Assembly: GCA_021203245.1 (NCBI GenBank) | Contig: JAJQBO010000147.1 | Span: 1-52,812, forward strand | Direction: 5' to 3' | DNA length: 52,812 bases | Origin: Planctomycetaceae bacterium | GTDB taxonomy: Bacteria; Planctomycetota; SZUA-567 | In this document: piece after piece, positions 33,699 to 42,748 of the stretch | Position numbering within the stretch: position 1 is the first letter of the stretch | How the letters are laid out: every line of letters begins with the position of its first letter | The notes under the pieces: model-generated | What the model saw: only the letters and a program-made list of their open reading frames with translations | Database searches by the model: none | What the model was told of the DNA's origin: nothing | Made by a program: the position numbers and the translations under genes

Positions 33699-34726
33699 AT
33701 GCATTACCTTTTCACCATGAACGCCGAGACGAAGTCCCGTTATTGGGTCAACAACCCCACCCTCGCCGAAGCGAAGCAGGCTCTGGAAAACGGCGTCCAT
33801 TCCTGCACCACCAACCCCGCCCACTGTTCGAAAATCCTCCAGACCGATCCGTCGTACATGAAGGCCAAGGTGCGGGAGGTATTGGCGTCCGGCGTCTCCC
33901 TGGACGACGCCCCTGAGGCGATTTACCACCAGGCCTGCGGCGACATCATGGCCCTGTTCCGCGACCACAATGACAAGACGGGCGGCCGCGAAGGCTTTGT
34001 CACCGTGCAGGAAGACCCGAGCCGGGAGGAGGATCACGAATACATCCTCGCCGCGTCCAGGCGCGCCAAACAGCTTGGGCCGAACTATATGGCGAAGATC
34101 CCCGTCACCGAGTCCGGCCTCAAGGTCATCGCCGCCATGGTGGAGGAAACGTGCCGATCTGCGCCACCGAGGTCTTTACCCTCTCCCAGGCCTTCGCCGC
34201 CTACGATTGCTACAAAAAGGCCTCGGAAAAGTCCGGCAACAGCCCAATAATGTACATTACCCACATCACCGGCATCATGGACGACTATTTCACCGACCTG
34301 GTGAAAAAGGAAAAGATTGCCATTTCCGACAAGGCCCTCGCCATGGCCGGGACGGCTGTGGGCCTTAAACAGTACCGGCTGTTCAAGGAGCGGGGCGTGC
34401 CCTGCCCCATGCTCGGCGGCGGCGTGCGCCGGACCAGCCATTTCACCAATTTCATCGGCGGCGACATGCACGTCACCATCAACTGGCCGACGGCGGTGGA
34501 GTTGATCGAAAAGAACCCGACGGTCGAAAACGCCATCGACCAGACGGTGCCGCAAGACAGTATCGACGAACTGCTGGAAAAGCTCCCGAACTTCCGCCGC
34601 GCCTGGGAGGAGGACGGCCTGCCAGTGTCGGAATTCGCCCAATACGGCCCGGTCATGCTGTTCCGCACCCAGTTCATGAACGGCTGGTCGCGTCTCTATG
34701 ACGAGGCGCGGCTGTTGGCGAAATAG
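33699..34726 (+). pseudogene. Transaldolase-family protein, one frameshift
   Basis: Two frames join to a 342-residue transaldolase. The first has SCTTNPAHCSKIL, GFVTVQEDP and YMAKIPVTESG (the Schiff-base Lys); the second has PICATEVFTLSQAF, MLGGGVRRTSHFTNF and a normal C-terminus. The switch is at the three-A run 34147-34149: one more A would give VEENVPICATE. ATG 33699 has AGGAG upstream. Transaldolase-type enzymes move three-carbon units between sugar phosphates, or condense aldehydes. It is followed by a strong terminator and so stands alone. Confidence 0.85.
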
Positions 34727-34762
34727 CGATGCGCCCGCTTTTCCCGGTTACACCCCCACCAT

Positions 34763-34791
34763 GCCGTCCGGCCTGTGCCGGGCGGCTTTTT
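34763..34791 (+). terminator. Terminator after the transaldolase gene
   Basis: A 10-base-pair stem (GCCGTCCGGC / GCCGGGCGGC with one wobble pair) with a CTGT loop and five Ts directly after. A textbook intrinsic terminator. Confidence 0.85.
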
Positions 34792-34845
34792 ACATGATCC
34801 CCGGATGGAGGCGACACAAACTACCAACACCCAAAGGAGAACGCT

Positions 34846-35811
34846 GTGCGAACCGCTTCCCTCATTCTGGCCGTGGCTGTTATCGCCATTTCTGCCGCCT
34901 ATTCCGGAGACATCATGCCCACCTACAACCAATTGACCCCCGAAGAGGAGCGCGTCATTCTCCGCAAGGGGACGGAGCGCCCCGGCAGCGGCGCATTCCT
35001 GCACCATGACGAAGACGGCATCTATACCTGCCGCCGCTGCAACGCCCCGCTTTACCGCTCGGAACACAAGTTCGAGTCCGGCTGCGGCTGGCCCGCCTTT
35101 GACGACGAGATTCCCGGCGCTGTCGAGCGCCGCCCCGACGCGGACGGACGGCGTACCGAGATCGTCTGCGCCGCCTGCGGCGGCCACCTCGGCCACGTCT
35201 TTGCCGGCGAACGGTTGACCCCGAAAAACCTGCGCCACTGCGTCAATTCCGTCTCGCTCGGCTTCGAGCCGAAAGGCTCGGAACCGGAGCGCGCCTCGGA
35301 ATCCGAACAGACGGATGCGACAACCGGCGAAGCCAGCGTCGCCTATTTCGCGGCCGGCTGTTTTTGGGGCGTGGAACATCTGTTCAAAAAGGAACCGGGC
35401 GTGATTGCGACCGAGGTCGGCTACATGGGCGGCAATTTCGCCAACCCAATTTACCCTGACGTCTGCGCCGGCCGGACCGGCCACGCCGAAGTCCTGAAGG
35501 TGGTCTATGACCCGGCCATGACGTCGTACGACCTGCTGGTGCGGCTGTTTTTCGAAATCCACGACTTTACCCAGGTCAACCGCCAGGGGCCGGATATCGG
35601 CGAACAGTATCGGTCGGAGATTTTCACCGTCGGCCCGAACCAGGCGAGGATTGCGGACGCGGTGCTGGACGAACTCGTGGCCAAGGGCTACGAACCAGCC
35701 ACACAAGTAACGCCCGCCGGCCCGTTCTGGGAGGCGGAGGAGTATCATCAGGATTATTACGCAAAAACAGGCAAGCAGCCATACTGCCACGCACGGCGAA
35801 AGATCTTTTAG
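34846..35811 (+). CDS. msrBA: Bifunctional methionine sulfoxide reductase MsrB-MsrA, exported
   Basis: 321 residues that repair methionine-R- and -S-sulfoxide in proteins. The N-terminus ([22 protein letters not shown]) is a signal peptide or anchor. MsrB comes first (about 25-150) with zinc CxxC motifs (CRRC, CAAC) and the catalytic Cys in [10 protein letters not shown]. MsrA follows (about 165-321) with GCFWG and GYMGG motifs. The order B-A is the less usual one. The start is GTG at 34846 behind AAAGGAG. Export suggests it protects envelope proteins. Confidence 0.92.
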   Translation: MRTASLILAVAVIAISAAYSGDIMPTYNQLTPEEERVILRKGTERPGSGAFLHHDEDGIYTCRRCNAPLYRSEHKFESGCGWPAFDDEIPGAVERRPDADGRRTEIVCAACGGHLGHVFAGERLTPKNLRHCVNSVSLGFEPKGSEPERASESEQTDATTGEASVAYFAAGCFWGVEHLFKKEPGVIATEVGYMGGNFANPIYPDVCAGRTGHAEVLKVVYDPAMTSYDLLVRLFFEIHDFTQVNRQGPDIGEQYRSEIFTVGPNQARIADAVLDELVAKGYEPATQVTPAGPFWEAEEYHQDYYAKTGKQPYCHARRKIF

Positions 35812-35850
35812 CAGCAATTGTGAATTGTGAATTGAAAGGAAAAACAGGCC

Positions 35851-35891
35851 CCCTCGCCCCCGGAGGGGGAGAGGGATGGGGTGAGGGGTCT
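35851..35891. repeat. 41-base GC-rich intergenic repeat, copy 2
   Basis: Matches 1837-1877 except for one G-to-A change. It lies between the convergent ends of msrBA and tsaC. An AT-rich stretch with repeated TGAATTG lies just upstream (35818-35835). Confidence 0.75.
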
Positions 35892-35957
35892 CCGCCAAGG
35901 TTTGCTCTGTGCCGCAGCGATGCGCAACGGCAAAGGACATCCCTGTAAAAAACCGGC

Positions 35958-36575
35958 CTATTCCTCCCACGCGACCCGCAAGGCCTCGTTGTCAATGGAC
36001 CCTTCGCGGAGAATTTCAAACCCGCCCTCGAAGCACCGCACCACGGTGGACGGCAGGCCGCACATCACCGGTCCGCCGTCGACGACCAGCTCGACGCCGT
36101 CCGGGCCGCCGGCGAAGACATCGGCCGCATTGACGTCGCAGGGCGGTTCCTCGCCGGCGTGGTTGGCCGAAGAGGAAATGATCGGCCGGCGCAACCGCTC
36201 CAATAGGGCGAGGACAAACGGCGAATTCGGGACGCGGAGCCCCAGGGTGCCGTTCCCGCCGGTGCCGTCGGGGACGACCATCGTCATCGGGCCTGGCCAG
36301 AAGTGGTTGGCCAGCCGGCCGGCCCGGCCGGGAAAGACCGCGCCCATGGCTTTCGCCATTTCGGCGTCGGCTACAAGGTACTGGAACGGCTTGTCCGGGC
36401 CGCGTTCCTTCAAGCGGCGCAGTTTGTCCAGGGCGGCAGCGTCGCCCGAGACGACGCCAATGCCGTATACCGTCTCAGTCGGGAAAATCGCCACCCCGCC
36501 GTTTTCCATCACTTCCGCCGCGGCCTCGACAGCCTCGTCCAGGCCGTCCTGTACCGCGATATGTCGTGCTGCCAT
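35958..36575 (-). CDS. tsaC: L-threonylcarbamoyladenylate synthase (Sua5/YrdC/TsaC)
   Basis: The enzyme makes threonylcarbamoyl-AMP from threonine, bicarbonate and ATP for t6A37 modification of tRNA. The 205-residue product is a single YrdC domain with FPTETVYGIG, the KERGPDKPFQYLV block, SSSANHAGEEPP and PSTVV motifs. ATG 36573-36575 has GAGGAG eight bases upstream; a GTG three codons earlier is a possible longer start. The parvulin gene lies 24 bases upstream on the same strand, so they likely share a transcript. Confidence 0.93.
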   Translation of the reverse strand: MAARHIAVQDGLDEAVEAAAEVMENGGVAIFPTETVYGIGVVSGDAAALDKLRRLKERGPDKPFQYLVADAEMAKAMGAVFPGRAGRLANHFWPGPMTMVVPDGTGGNGTLGLRVPNSPFVLALLERLRRPIISSSANHAGEEPPCDVNAADVFAGGPDGVELVVDGGPVMCGLPSTVVRCFEGGFEILREGSIDNEALRVAWEE

Positions 36576-36599
36576 TGTGCACACTCCTCGTGCCGCGGC

Positions 36600-37718
36600 C
36601 TATTCGCCGGACAGGGACTCGTCGGCCAGCACCAGACCGCCGCTTTCGAGCGCCTTTTCCCGCAGCCGGGCCATAAACTCGCCGGCCAGCCGGACAAACC
36701 GCTCCTCCCGGAACCTGGCCAGCACTTCCTCCCTCACCTCTTCAAAGGACGGGACGTTGCGTTCCTCCTTCTCTTCCACCGTCAGGACGTGAAAGCCCAT
36801 CGAGGTGCGAAGGGGCGTGGTGATGGATCCCGGCCTGATGGCGAAGGCGGCATCCTCGAGTTCGCGCAGGAGTTCGCCCCGCTTGACCCACCGCGACAAC
36901 TGGCCGCCGGTGCCGTAGGCGCGGGCCACGTCGGCGAAATTCTCGCCCAGGCGCAGGCGGTTGTGGGCCTCGAGTATCTGCAGTTCGGCCCGGCGCCAGT
37001 CCTCTTCGGTCGGTATTTCCTCCCCGGGCGCGTCGGACCGGGGCGCGACAAACACCTGCGACACCAGCACCCGCTCGGGCCGGATGAAATCGGCCTGGAC
37101 AGAGGCGTAATACGTCCGGAGATCTTCGTCATTGAGTTCCAGCGTCGCGTCCATGACTTTCCGCAGGGCGAGTTCGACCCACACCGTCCGCTCGCGGTAC
37201 TCGTCCGGCGGCATGCCGGCGGCGGCGCGGGTCAGGGCGTCGGCGCGCTTGAGGTGCGGATAGGCCTTCCGCAGCACCGCCAGATGGGCGTCGAAGCAGT
37301 CGCCCACCTCCATGTCGGTCACGGACAGCCTGAGCCGCCGTAGTTCGCGCTGGAGGATGTCCCGGCCCACCATCCATTCGAACGTCTCCTTGCCGCGCCG
37401 CTCCCACAATTCATTGAGCACGTCCTCCTCGGTTATGGGCGTGCCGTAGAGGGTGGCGAGGACGCGCGGTTCGGAGCCGCCGCTCAGGTCCACCGTCTCG
37501 GAGACGATGGCGTCGGCGGGAAATTCGTCTATCGTCACCACCGGCAAAACGGTCTGGTCGGCGTCGCCCGCCGTCGGCGTTATTTCGGACGGATAGGAGA
37601 CGGCGACCCGCACCTTGGCGAAGGAGGGCGATACGGATTCGGCGTCGGCGGCCGCAGCCGCGCCGGTGGACAGCGCGACTGCGGCCAGGAGTGAGGGGAG
37701 CGTGGCGATTCGGCGCAA
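36600..37718 (-). CDS. Periplasmic parvulin-type peptidyl-prolyl isomerase (SurA/PrsA-like)
   Basis: 372 residues. The N-terminus MRRIATLPSLLAAVALSTGAAAAADA is a signal peptide. A helical chaperone-like region (about 90-215, with LYGTPITEEDVLNELWERRGKETFEW) precedes a PpiC-type domain (about 215-330: VLVSQVFVAP, GENFADVARAYGTGGQLSRWVKRGEL and SMGFHVLTVEE). It should help outer-membrane or periplasmic protein folding. The start is TTG at 37716-37718 behind AAGGAGG, which decides it. Gene order next to the M48-like gene suggests an envelope-maintenance role. Confidence 0.88.
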   Translation of the reverse strand: MRRIATLPSLLAAVALSTGAAAAADAESVSPSFAKVRVAVSYPSEITPTAGDADQTVLPVVTIDEFPADAIVSETVDLSGGSEPRVLATLYGTPITEEDVLNELWERRGKETFEWMVGRDILQRELRRLRLSVTDMEVGDCFDAHLAVLRKAYPHLKRADALTRAAAGMPPDEYRERTVWVELALRKVMDATLELNDEDLRTYYASVQADFIRPERVLVSQVFVAPRSDAPGEEIPTEEDWRRAELQILEAHNRLRLGENFADVARAYGTGGQLSRWVKRGELLRELEDAAFAIRPGSITTPLRTSMGFHVLTVEEKEERNVPSFEEVREEVLARFREERFVRLAGEFMARLREKALESGGLVLADESLSGE

Positions 37719-37754
37719 CGGGGCCTCCTTGTGTTTCGGACGGATAGCCGCCGG

Positions 37755-38816
37755 TTATTTCTTGTTGTTGTCCATCAGCGTGTTCCAGAAGGCCTCGCCC
37801 GCCTTGAAGAATGAATTGATGCCGCGCTCCGCCACTTCCTTGATATCGTCAAAGGGGCTGGACGCGTCGGCCTTGCCCGTATCGCCGCCCGAGCCGGCGA
37901 ACTCGCCCCAATAGGCGAGCGACGGATCCCTGACCTTGCCGGTGGCGGGGTCGACGGTCGCGCCCGCGTCCGATTGCACGCCGGCGGGGTCGGTCAATTC
38001 GCCCGAGAGGATGCGGGCGGGAATGCCGCTGGAGAACCAGTCCAGGAGATCAATGCGGCGGATCAGGGCGACCGTGTTCTGACGGTTCATCGCCAGGGCG
38101 AAGCGGCGCATTCTGCTGTTGGACCAGTCGGCCTGGTGCGACAGGGCTTCCAGGCCCTGGATGCGCAGGTCGTCCGGCCGGGCGACGCCGCCCCAGGCTT
38201 TTTCGCCCGCGCCGGCGAAACGGGACAGCAGCGCGGCGACGGCCTCGGGATCGCCCTGCGCCAGGGAGGCGGCGCGGTCGGCCGAGAACATGGCGTACCG
38301 CCGCCAGTTTTCAATGCCCCACGCGGGCAGCGCGGCGGGCGCGCCGGCGATGCCGTAGAAGTCCATGAACCAGCGGGAGAAATCGGCGGCGGCGAGGAGG
38401 GTGGCGTTGCCGAGGCGGATGGAACCGGCCTGCATGGCCAGGAGCGCGCCCATCTCCTCCTCCGACAGGGTACCCAGGAGGCGGCAGTCAAGGATGACGC
38501 TGGCGTTCTGGTTGCCGCCGCGAAGGGAACAGGGCTGGCGGGCGTCCCAGGTGACGTGCAGCGGCACGCCGTGCAGGCCGAACAGCGACTGGACGCTATT
38601 CCACAGGTCGGCCAGGACCGGATACACGCCGCTGCCAACCCGGACCATCGAGGCGATCTCCGCCTGGCGCTCGGCCTTGACCCCGGAGTTGTCCGTCAAC
38701 ATGTCGAGGGCCTTGTTGAAGCCGGGAATCTTTTCCAGGCGGGCGCGGGCTTCGCGTTCGCCCGGGTGACGGTAGAGTTCGGGGTTCAGGTATTTGAATT
38801 CCACAGTGGCGGTCAT
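37755..38816 (-). CDS. M48-peptidase-like protein without catalytic residues
   Basis: A 353-residue soluble protein. Residues 85-165 follow the M48 layout: PLHVTWD, a N-rich turn (GGNQNASVILDCRLLGTLSEEEMGALLA), then MQAGS (128-132) where HExxH should be, and SADRAASLAQGDPEAVAALL where the third ligand Glu is Met. All three zinc ligands are gone. The C-terminal half adds about 150 helical residues, ending in a Gly/Asp stretch and SFFKAGEAFWNTLMDNNKK. ATG 38814-38816 has GGGAGG upstream; a longer frame exists but lacks a site. Likely a pseudoprotease with a scaffolding role. Not a membrane protein by sequence. Confidence 0.75.
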   Translation of the reverse strand: MTATVEFKYLNPELYRHPGEREARARLEKIPGFNKALDMLTDNSGVKAERQAEIASMVRVGSGVYPVLADLWNSVQSLFGLHGVPLHVTWDARQPCSLRGGNQNASVILDCRLLGTLSEEEMGALLAMQAGSIRLGNATLLAAADFSRWFMDFYGIAGAPAALPAWGIENWRRYAMFSADRAASLAQGDPEAVAALLSRFAGAGEKAWGGVARPDDLRIQGLEALSHQADWSNSRMRRFALAMNRQNTVALIRRIDLLDWFSSGIPARILSGELTDPAGVQSDAGATVDPATGKVRDPSLAYWGEFAGSGGDTGKADASSPFDDIKEVAERGINSFFKAGEAFWNTLMDNNKK

Positions 38817-38859
38817 GGCTGTTCCTCCCAGTTCCTTTTTGTGTGCCCAGAAAAACCCG

Positions 38860-39654
38860 TTACCCCCTCGGGTGAAGCGGTTGAAAGCGCTCAATCTCGT
38901 CCTTCCATTGCCGGCACAGCGATGCCAGCATGTCGTCGTGGGTCATTTCGAACCTTAGCGGCGTCAGGACCGCGTAGCCGGCCTTGAAGGCGGCGGCGTC
39001 GCAGTCGCCGTTCGAGTCGACGACAATCCAGTCCGCGTCAAGCGTATAGGTGTTGTCGTCCTGCGGATCGACGCGCAGATAGTCGCGCACGCCGCCGACG
39101 CCCTGGCGGGCGATGACGAGGCCGGGGATGTCCTTCGGATTCCGGGACGGGACGTTCAGGTTGAGGACAAACGGCTCGTGCGGCTGGGGCAGTTCGAGGA
39201 TTTTTTCCGCCATCCTGCGGGCATAGTATTTCGCTCCGGCCCAATTGACGTCGGAGGCGTATTCGACCGAAACGGCCAGGGCGGGCACGCCGGCGGCGAC
39301 GGCCTCGAAGGCGGCGCCGACCGTGCCGGAACAGCGGATGTTGAGGCCGAGGTTCGGACCCAGGTTGATGCCGCTGACGACCAGTTTGGGCGGGACGTTT
39401 CCAAGCACGTGCTGGAGGCCGAACTTGGCCGCGTCCGACGGGGTGCCGTCTATGGAGTACCGGGGCACGCCGCCCGGGCCGTCCGGATGTTTCCTCGCCC
39501 TGAGGGCGCGGCCGAGGGTTATGGACATGCCGACGCCGGAGCGGTTGTCCTCCGGAGCGGCGATGGAAAGGTCGTCCAGGCCGGACAGCGCCTCCGCCAG
39601 GCAGGCAAGGCCGGGTGCGTCGATGCCGTCGTCGTTCGTCAATAAAATTGCCAT
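38860..39654 (-). CDS. surE: 5'/3'-nucleotidase SurE
   Basis: A 264-residue nucleotidase that hydrolyses nucleoside monophosphates and short polyphosphate. The N-terminus MAILLTNDDGIDAPG holds the metal-binding Asp8 and Asp9, and later APEDNRSGVG and SGINLGPNLG complete the active site. It is full length. It is upstream of the M48-like gene on the same strand with a 43-base gap. It is divergent from the MATE gene; the 151-base space between them has no promoter I would call with confidence. Confidence 0.94.
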   Translation of the reverse strand: MAILLTNDDGIDAPGLACLAEALSGLDDLSIAAPEDNRSGVGMSITLGRALRARKHPDGPGGVPRYSIDGTPSDAAKFGLQHVLGNVPPKLVVSGINLGPNLGLNIRCSGTVGAAFEAVAAGVPALAVSVEYASDVNWAGAKYYARRMAEKILELPQPHEPFVLNLNVPSRNPKDIPGLVIARQGVGGVRDYLRVDPQDDNTYTLDADWIVVDSNGDCDAAAFKAGYAVLTPLRFEMTHDDMLASLCRQWKDEIERFQPLHPRG

Positions 39655-39805
39655 GCATTTTTCCCTGCTTCCTGTAATATATGGCCGGTAGCGCCGTGGA
39701 TCATTTTACAACTTCCTCCGGGACAATACAAGAAAGCTATGACACGGGGGGCGGCGGCACACCGTCCGCCAGCAGCGGCGATTCGTACGGGAGCACTCCA
39801 CCGTC

Positions 39806-41209
39806 ATGGAAAACAGCGAACAATTCGCGGCCAAGCTTCACCGCATGACCACCGAACCGGTCGAACGGCTGGTGGTCAAAATGGCCATACCCACCATCAT
39901 CATCATGATGATTTCCGCATTTTACAACATGGCCGACACCTATTTCGTCGGCAGCCTCGGCACCACCGCCACCGCCGCCGTGGGGGTGAGTTTTTCCTTT
40001 ATGGCCCTCATCCAGGCCGTCGGGTTCTTCTTCGGCCATGGCGCAGGCAACTTCATTTCGCGGCAACTCGGGGCGCGGAACTTCGACAACGCCTCCCGCA
40101 TGGCCGTCACCGGCTTCGCCTCGGCCCTGACGACCGGGGCGGTCATCGCCGTTCTCGGCCTCCTCCTCATCCGCCCCCTCGCCATCGGCCTCGGTTCGAC
40201 CCCGACCATCCTGCCGCAGGCGACCGAATACCTCCGCTTCATCCTCCTGGGCGCGCCGTGGATGGCCGGCTCCCTCGCCCTCAACAACCTGCTGCGCTTC
40301 CAGGGGAGCGCCGTGTACGGCATGGTCGGGGTGGCTTCGGGCGCCATCCTGAACGTGGTCCTCGACCCGCTGTTCATCTTTGTTTTCGGCCTCGGCGTCG
40401 CCGGGGCCTCCCTCGCCACCATGATCAGCCAGTTCGTCAGTTTTTGCCTCCTGTTCATCGGCTGCGCGCGCGGCGGCAATATCGCGATCCGGTTCCGGAA
40501 CTTCTCGCTCCGGCTCCGCGACTTCCGGGAAATTCTCCGCGGCGGCCTTCCGTCCCTCTGTCGCCAGGGCCTGGCCAGCATCGCGGTCGTGACCCTGAAC
40601 CGGCTGGCGGGCGGCTACGGCGACGCCGCCATTGCCGCGATGTCTGTCGTGATGCGGGTGTACTGGATGGCCAGTTCGGCCCTGATCGGCTGGGGCCAGG
40701 GCTTCCAACCGGTGTGCGGCTTCAACTACGGGGCCGGACGGTTTGACCGGGTCAAGGCGGCGTTCCGCTTTTGCGTCAAGACGTCCACGGTCGTGCTGGT
40801 GGTTCTGGCCGCCGTCGGGATTATTTTCGCCCCTGACATCATCGTCCGGTTCCGGGACGACCCGGAAGTGGTGATGATCGGCAGCCTGGCGCTCCGCTTC
40901 CAGTGCGCGGTCATGCCGCTGAACGGGTGGGTCATCATGAACAACATGATGCTGCAAACCATCGGCAAGGCGGTTCCGGCGACCATCCTGGCGCTGGCGC
41001 GGCAGGGGCTGTTCCTCATGCCGCTCCTGGTGCTGCTGACGCCGACCCTGGGGGTGCTGGGCATCCAGGCGGCCCAGCCGCTCGCCGACCTCCTCACCTT
41101 CCTGCTTTCGCTGGCGCTGGGCATTCGCGTCCTGCGAAACATGGGGTCGGAAGGGGTGCCGGAAATGCCGAAATCCGAACTCGAGATCGAGGTAAACGAG
41201 GACATATAA
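39806..41209 (+). CDS. MATE-family multidrug/metabolite exporter
   Basis: A 467-residue inner-membrane protein with about 12 membrane segments. MAIPTIIIMMISAFYNMADTYFVGSLG and FGHGAGNFISRQLGARNFDNA are typical of Na+- or H+-driven MATE transporters. It exports toxic cations, drugs or other small molecules; the substrate is not predictable. Rich in GG and Gly helix pairs in the second half. The CI-type HTH protein follows 33 bases downstream and may control it. Confidence 0.92.
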   Translation: MENSEQFAAKLHRMTTEPVERLVVKMAIPTIIIMMISAFYNMADTYFVGSLGTTATAAVGVSFSFMALIQAVGFFFGHGAGNFISRQLGARNFDNASRMAVTGFASALTTGAVIAVLGLLLIRPLAIGLGSTPTILPQATEYLRFILLGAPWMAGSLALNNLLRFQGSAVYGMVGVASGAILNVVLDPLFIFVFGLGVAGASLATMISQFVSFCLLFIGCARGGNIAIRFRNFSLRLRDFREILRGGLPSLCRQGLASIAVVTLNRLAGGYGDAAIAAMSVVMRVYWMASSALIGWGQGFQPVCGFNYGAGRFDRVKAAFRFCVKTSTVVLVVLAAVGIIFAPDIIVRFRDDPEVVMIGSLALRFQCAVMPLNGWVIMNNMMLQTIGKAVPATILALARQGLFLMPLLVLLTPTLGVLGIQAAQPLADLLTFLLSLALGIRVLRNMGSEGVPEMPKSELEIEVNEDI

Positions 41210-41242
41210 TACCGGGAGGGACGGCTGACAGGGGAAATTTCG

Positions 41243-41830
41243 ATGCTCAATTGGGTCGCCATACTGCGCCGCATTCTCGGCCTCTACCATGTCAAAAGCC
41301 AGCAGGAACTCGGCATGGCGCTGGGGGTGCCGCTGGCTGCCGACGGGGGCCTGGGCGAGGGCGAAATCCCCTGGCTCATCCTGGCGCGCGTGGTGGCGGA
41401 AAAGGGCGTGTCGTGGGACTGGCTCCTCACCGGCCGGGAATACGGCGGACAAAAGCAGGACGACGAGCACAAGCAGGGGACGGCCGGCGAAAAGGGACCC
41501 GAAGCCCCGGCCACCCCGGACAACACCGCATCCCGCGCCGGTGCAAAGACGCCGCCCCGCATCGAGACGCGGGAATTCATGCGCGTCATGATCGACCCGG
41601 ACAAGAACCGCGCGCCGGACGACGACATCGCCGCCGGCCAGCGGGAGATCGACGACCGGGTGCAATCGGGCGAAGACAGCGAAGCCCGGCTCGAATCGGA
41701 ATTATTGCTTGACGCCGAACCCGAGGACGAAGCCAGCCTCCTCGATCACCTGCGCGATCTCAAGGAATCGATGCAACGCGAAATCGATCGCGTCGAGCGC
41801 CTCCTCCGCGAAAAACGCGGGTCAAAATAA
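41243..41830 (+). CDS. CI-repressor-type HTH protein with charged coiled tail
   Basis: 195 residues. Residues 1-65 match the N-terminal domain of phage CI-type repressors: VKSQQELGMALGV as helix-turn-helix core and VAEKGVSWDWLLTGREYG as the closing block. A Lys/Glu/Ala-rich linker and a C-terminal charged coiled coil (LLDHLRDLKESMQREIDRVERLLREKRG) follow; the S24 peptidase domain of real CI is absent. It could be a cellular DNA-binding regulator, perhaps of the upstream MATE gene. No phage genes surround it. Confidence 0.7.
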   Translation: MLNWVAILRRILGLYHVKSQQELGMALGVPLAADGGLGEGEIPWLILARVVAEKGVSWDWLLTGREYGGQKQDDEHKQGTAGEKGPEAPATPDNTASRAGAKTPPRIETREFMRVMIDPDKNRAPDDDIAAGQREIDDRVQSGEDSEARLESELLLDAEPEDEASLLDHLRDLKESMQREIDRVERLLREKRGSK

Positions 41831-41839
41831 TGAACAATG

Positions 41840-41888
41840 AACAATTATTCCACAATGGTGCGAGTGAACTCGCGAGCCCATAATTGTT
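41840..41888 (+). terminator. AT-rich nested hairpin between convergent genes
   Basis: AACAATTAT (41840-41848) pairs with ATAATTGTT (41880-41888), enclosing a GCGAG/CTCGC stem (41860-41873). ATTTTTAATTG follows on the plus strand. It can serve as terminator for the HTH gene; the AATTGTTAATT repeats also resemble dispersed AT-rich repeats, with a partner near 35818-35835. Confidence 0.5.
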
Positions 41889-41913
41889 AATTTTTAATTG
41901 TTAATTGTCGTTG

Positions 41914-42405
41914 TCACACCTGCATCGCCAGGTCCTTCAGCGCATCGCTCGACATCCGAAACGTCGTCCACTCGTCCATGGGCTGGGCACCGAGCGAGAG
42001 GTAGAAGCCTATGGCGGGTTTGTTCCAGGTCAGGCAGCCCCATTCGAGCCTGCCGTAGCCGCGTTCAATCGTCAGGGCGGCGAGGTAGCGGAGAAAACCG
42101 GTGCCGAAGCCGTTGCCGCGATATTCCGGCAGCAGGTAGAGGTCGTCCAGATAGAGATCGGGACGGCCGACAACCGTCGAATACGACGTGTAATAGAGGG
42201 CAAACCCGGCCACGACCCCGTCCACCTCGCCCACGATCACCTCGGCCCGGCCTTCCTCAAACACCCATTTCCGCAGCAGCGCCGGCGTTATTTCCACCTC
42301 GTCCTGTATCCGCTCGGAATCCGCCAGCGAGCGGATAAACCCGATAATGGCGTCGATATCGTCCGTCGTGGCCGGCCGGATGGCAAAACGGTCTTGACCC
42401 GTCAT
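41914..42405 (-). CDS. GNAT-family N-acetyltransferase
   Basis: A 163-residue GNAT protein using acetyl-CoA. IRPATTDDIDAIIGFIRSLA at the start, VAGFALYYTSYSTVVGRPDLYLDDLYLLPEYRGNGFGTGFL (acetyl-CoA-binding loop RGNGFG) and the C-terminal WGCLTWNKPAIGFYLSLGA are close to diamine acetyltransferases. Likely substrate is a polyamine or similar amine; this is an inference. It converges on the HTH gene and is divergent from the sugar cluster. Confidence 0.9.
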   Translation of the reverse strand: MTGQDRFAIRPATTDDIDAIIGFIRSLADSERIQDEVEITPALLRKWVFEEGRAEVIVGEVDGVVAGFALYYTSYSTVVGRPDLYLDDLYLLPEYRGNGFGTGFLRYLAALTIERGYGRLEWGCLTWNKPAIGFYLSLGAQPMDEWTTFRMSSDALKDLAMQV

Positions 42406-42748
42406 GACACAACTCCTCCGCAGCGCGGCATTCCACGGTTCGGTTTACCGTAAGTGCCGCTTAAAATTATTTGAATTACGCGCAAATCCACCCTCTTCAC
42501 TTCAAATTATACCCAATATAAGTATTTTGCAAGCAACACATTAAAAACTCATTAAATTTTTTACATTGGTTGTAGCTTTACTAAAGGCTCGGCAGTGAGT
42601 ATACTTACGAATGATATTTACACCCTCTGCCCGACTGCTTTCTACCTCTAAACCTTAAGGCACTCTCCTCACAGACACAGGTACCACCTTTGGCGCGTTT
42701 GCGGGTTCTTGTTGTGGTTCCTTATACCTCTTTTTGAAGGAGAACGCT
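42406..42748. other. AT-rich intergenic region between the acetyltransferase and sugar cluster
   Basis: 343 bases without a gene. About 42470-42640 is markedly AT-rich compared with the rest of the window. It contains the sugar-operon promoter (42577-42605) and presumably the minus-strand promoter of the acetyltransferase gene. I see no repeat or RNA gene here. Confidence 0.6.
42577..42605 (+). promoter_or_regulatory. Promoter of the sugar/inositol ABC cluster
   Basis: TTTACT (42577-42582), a 17-base spacer and TATACT (42600-42605). The -10 is five of six to consensus. The leader to the binding-protein gene is about 135 bases. Confidence 0.7.

Noticed and set aside
41243-41830. Prophage remnant suggested by the CI-type HTH
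   Set aside because: No integrase, structural gene or attachment-like duplication is found around it. Base composition matches the neighbours.
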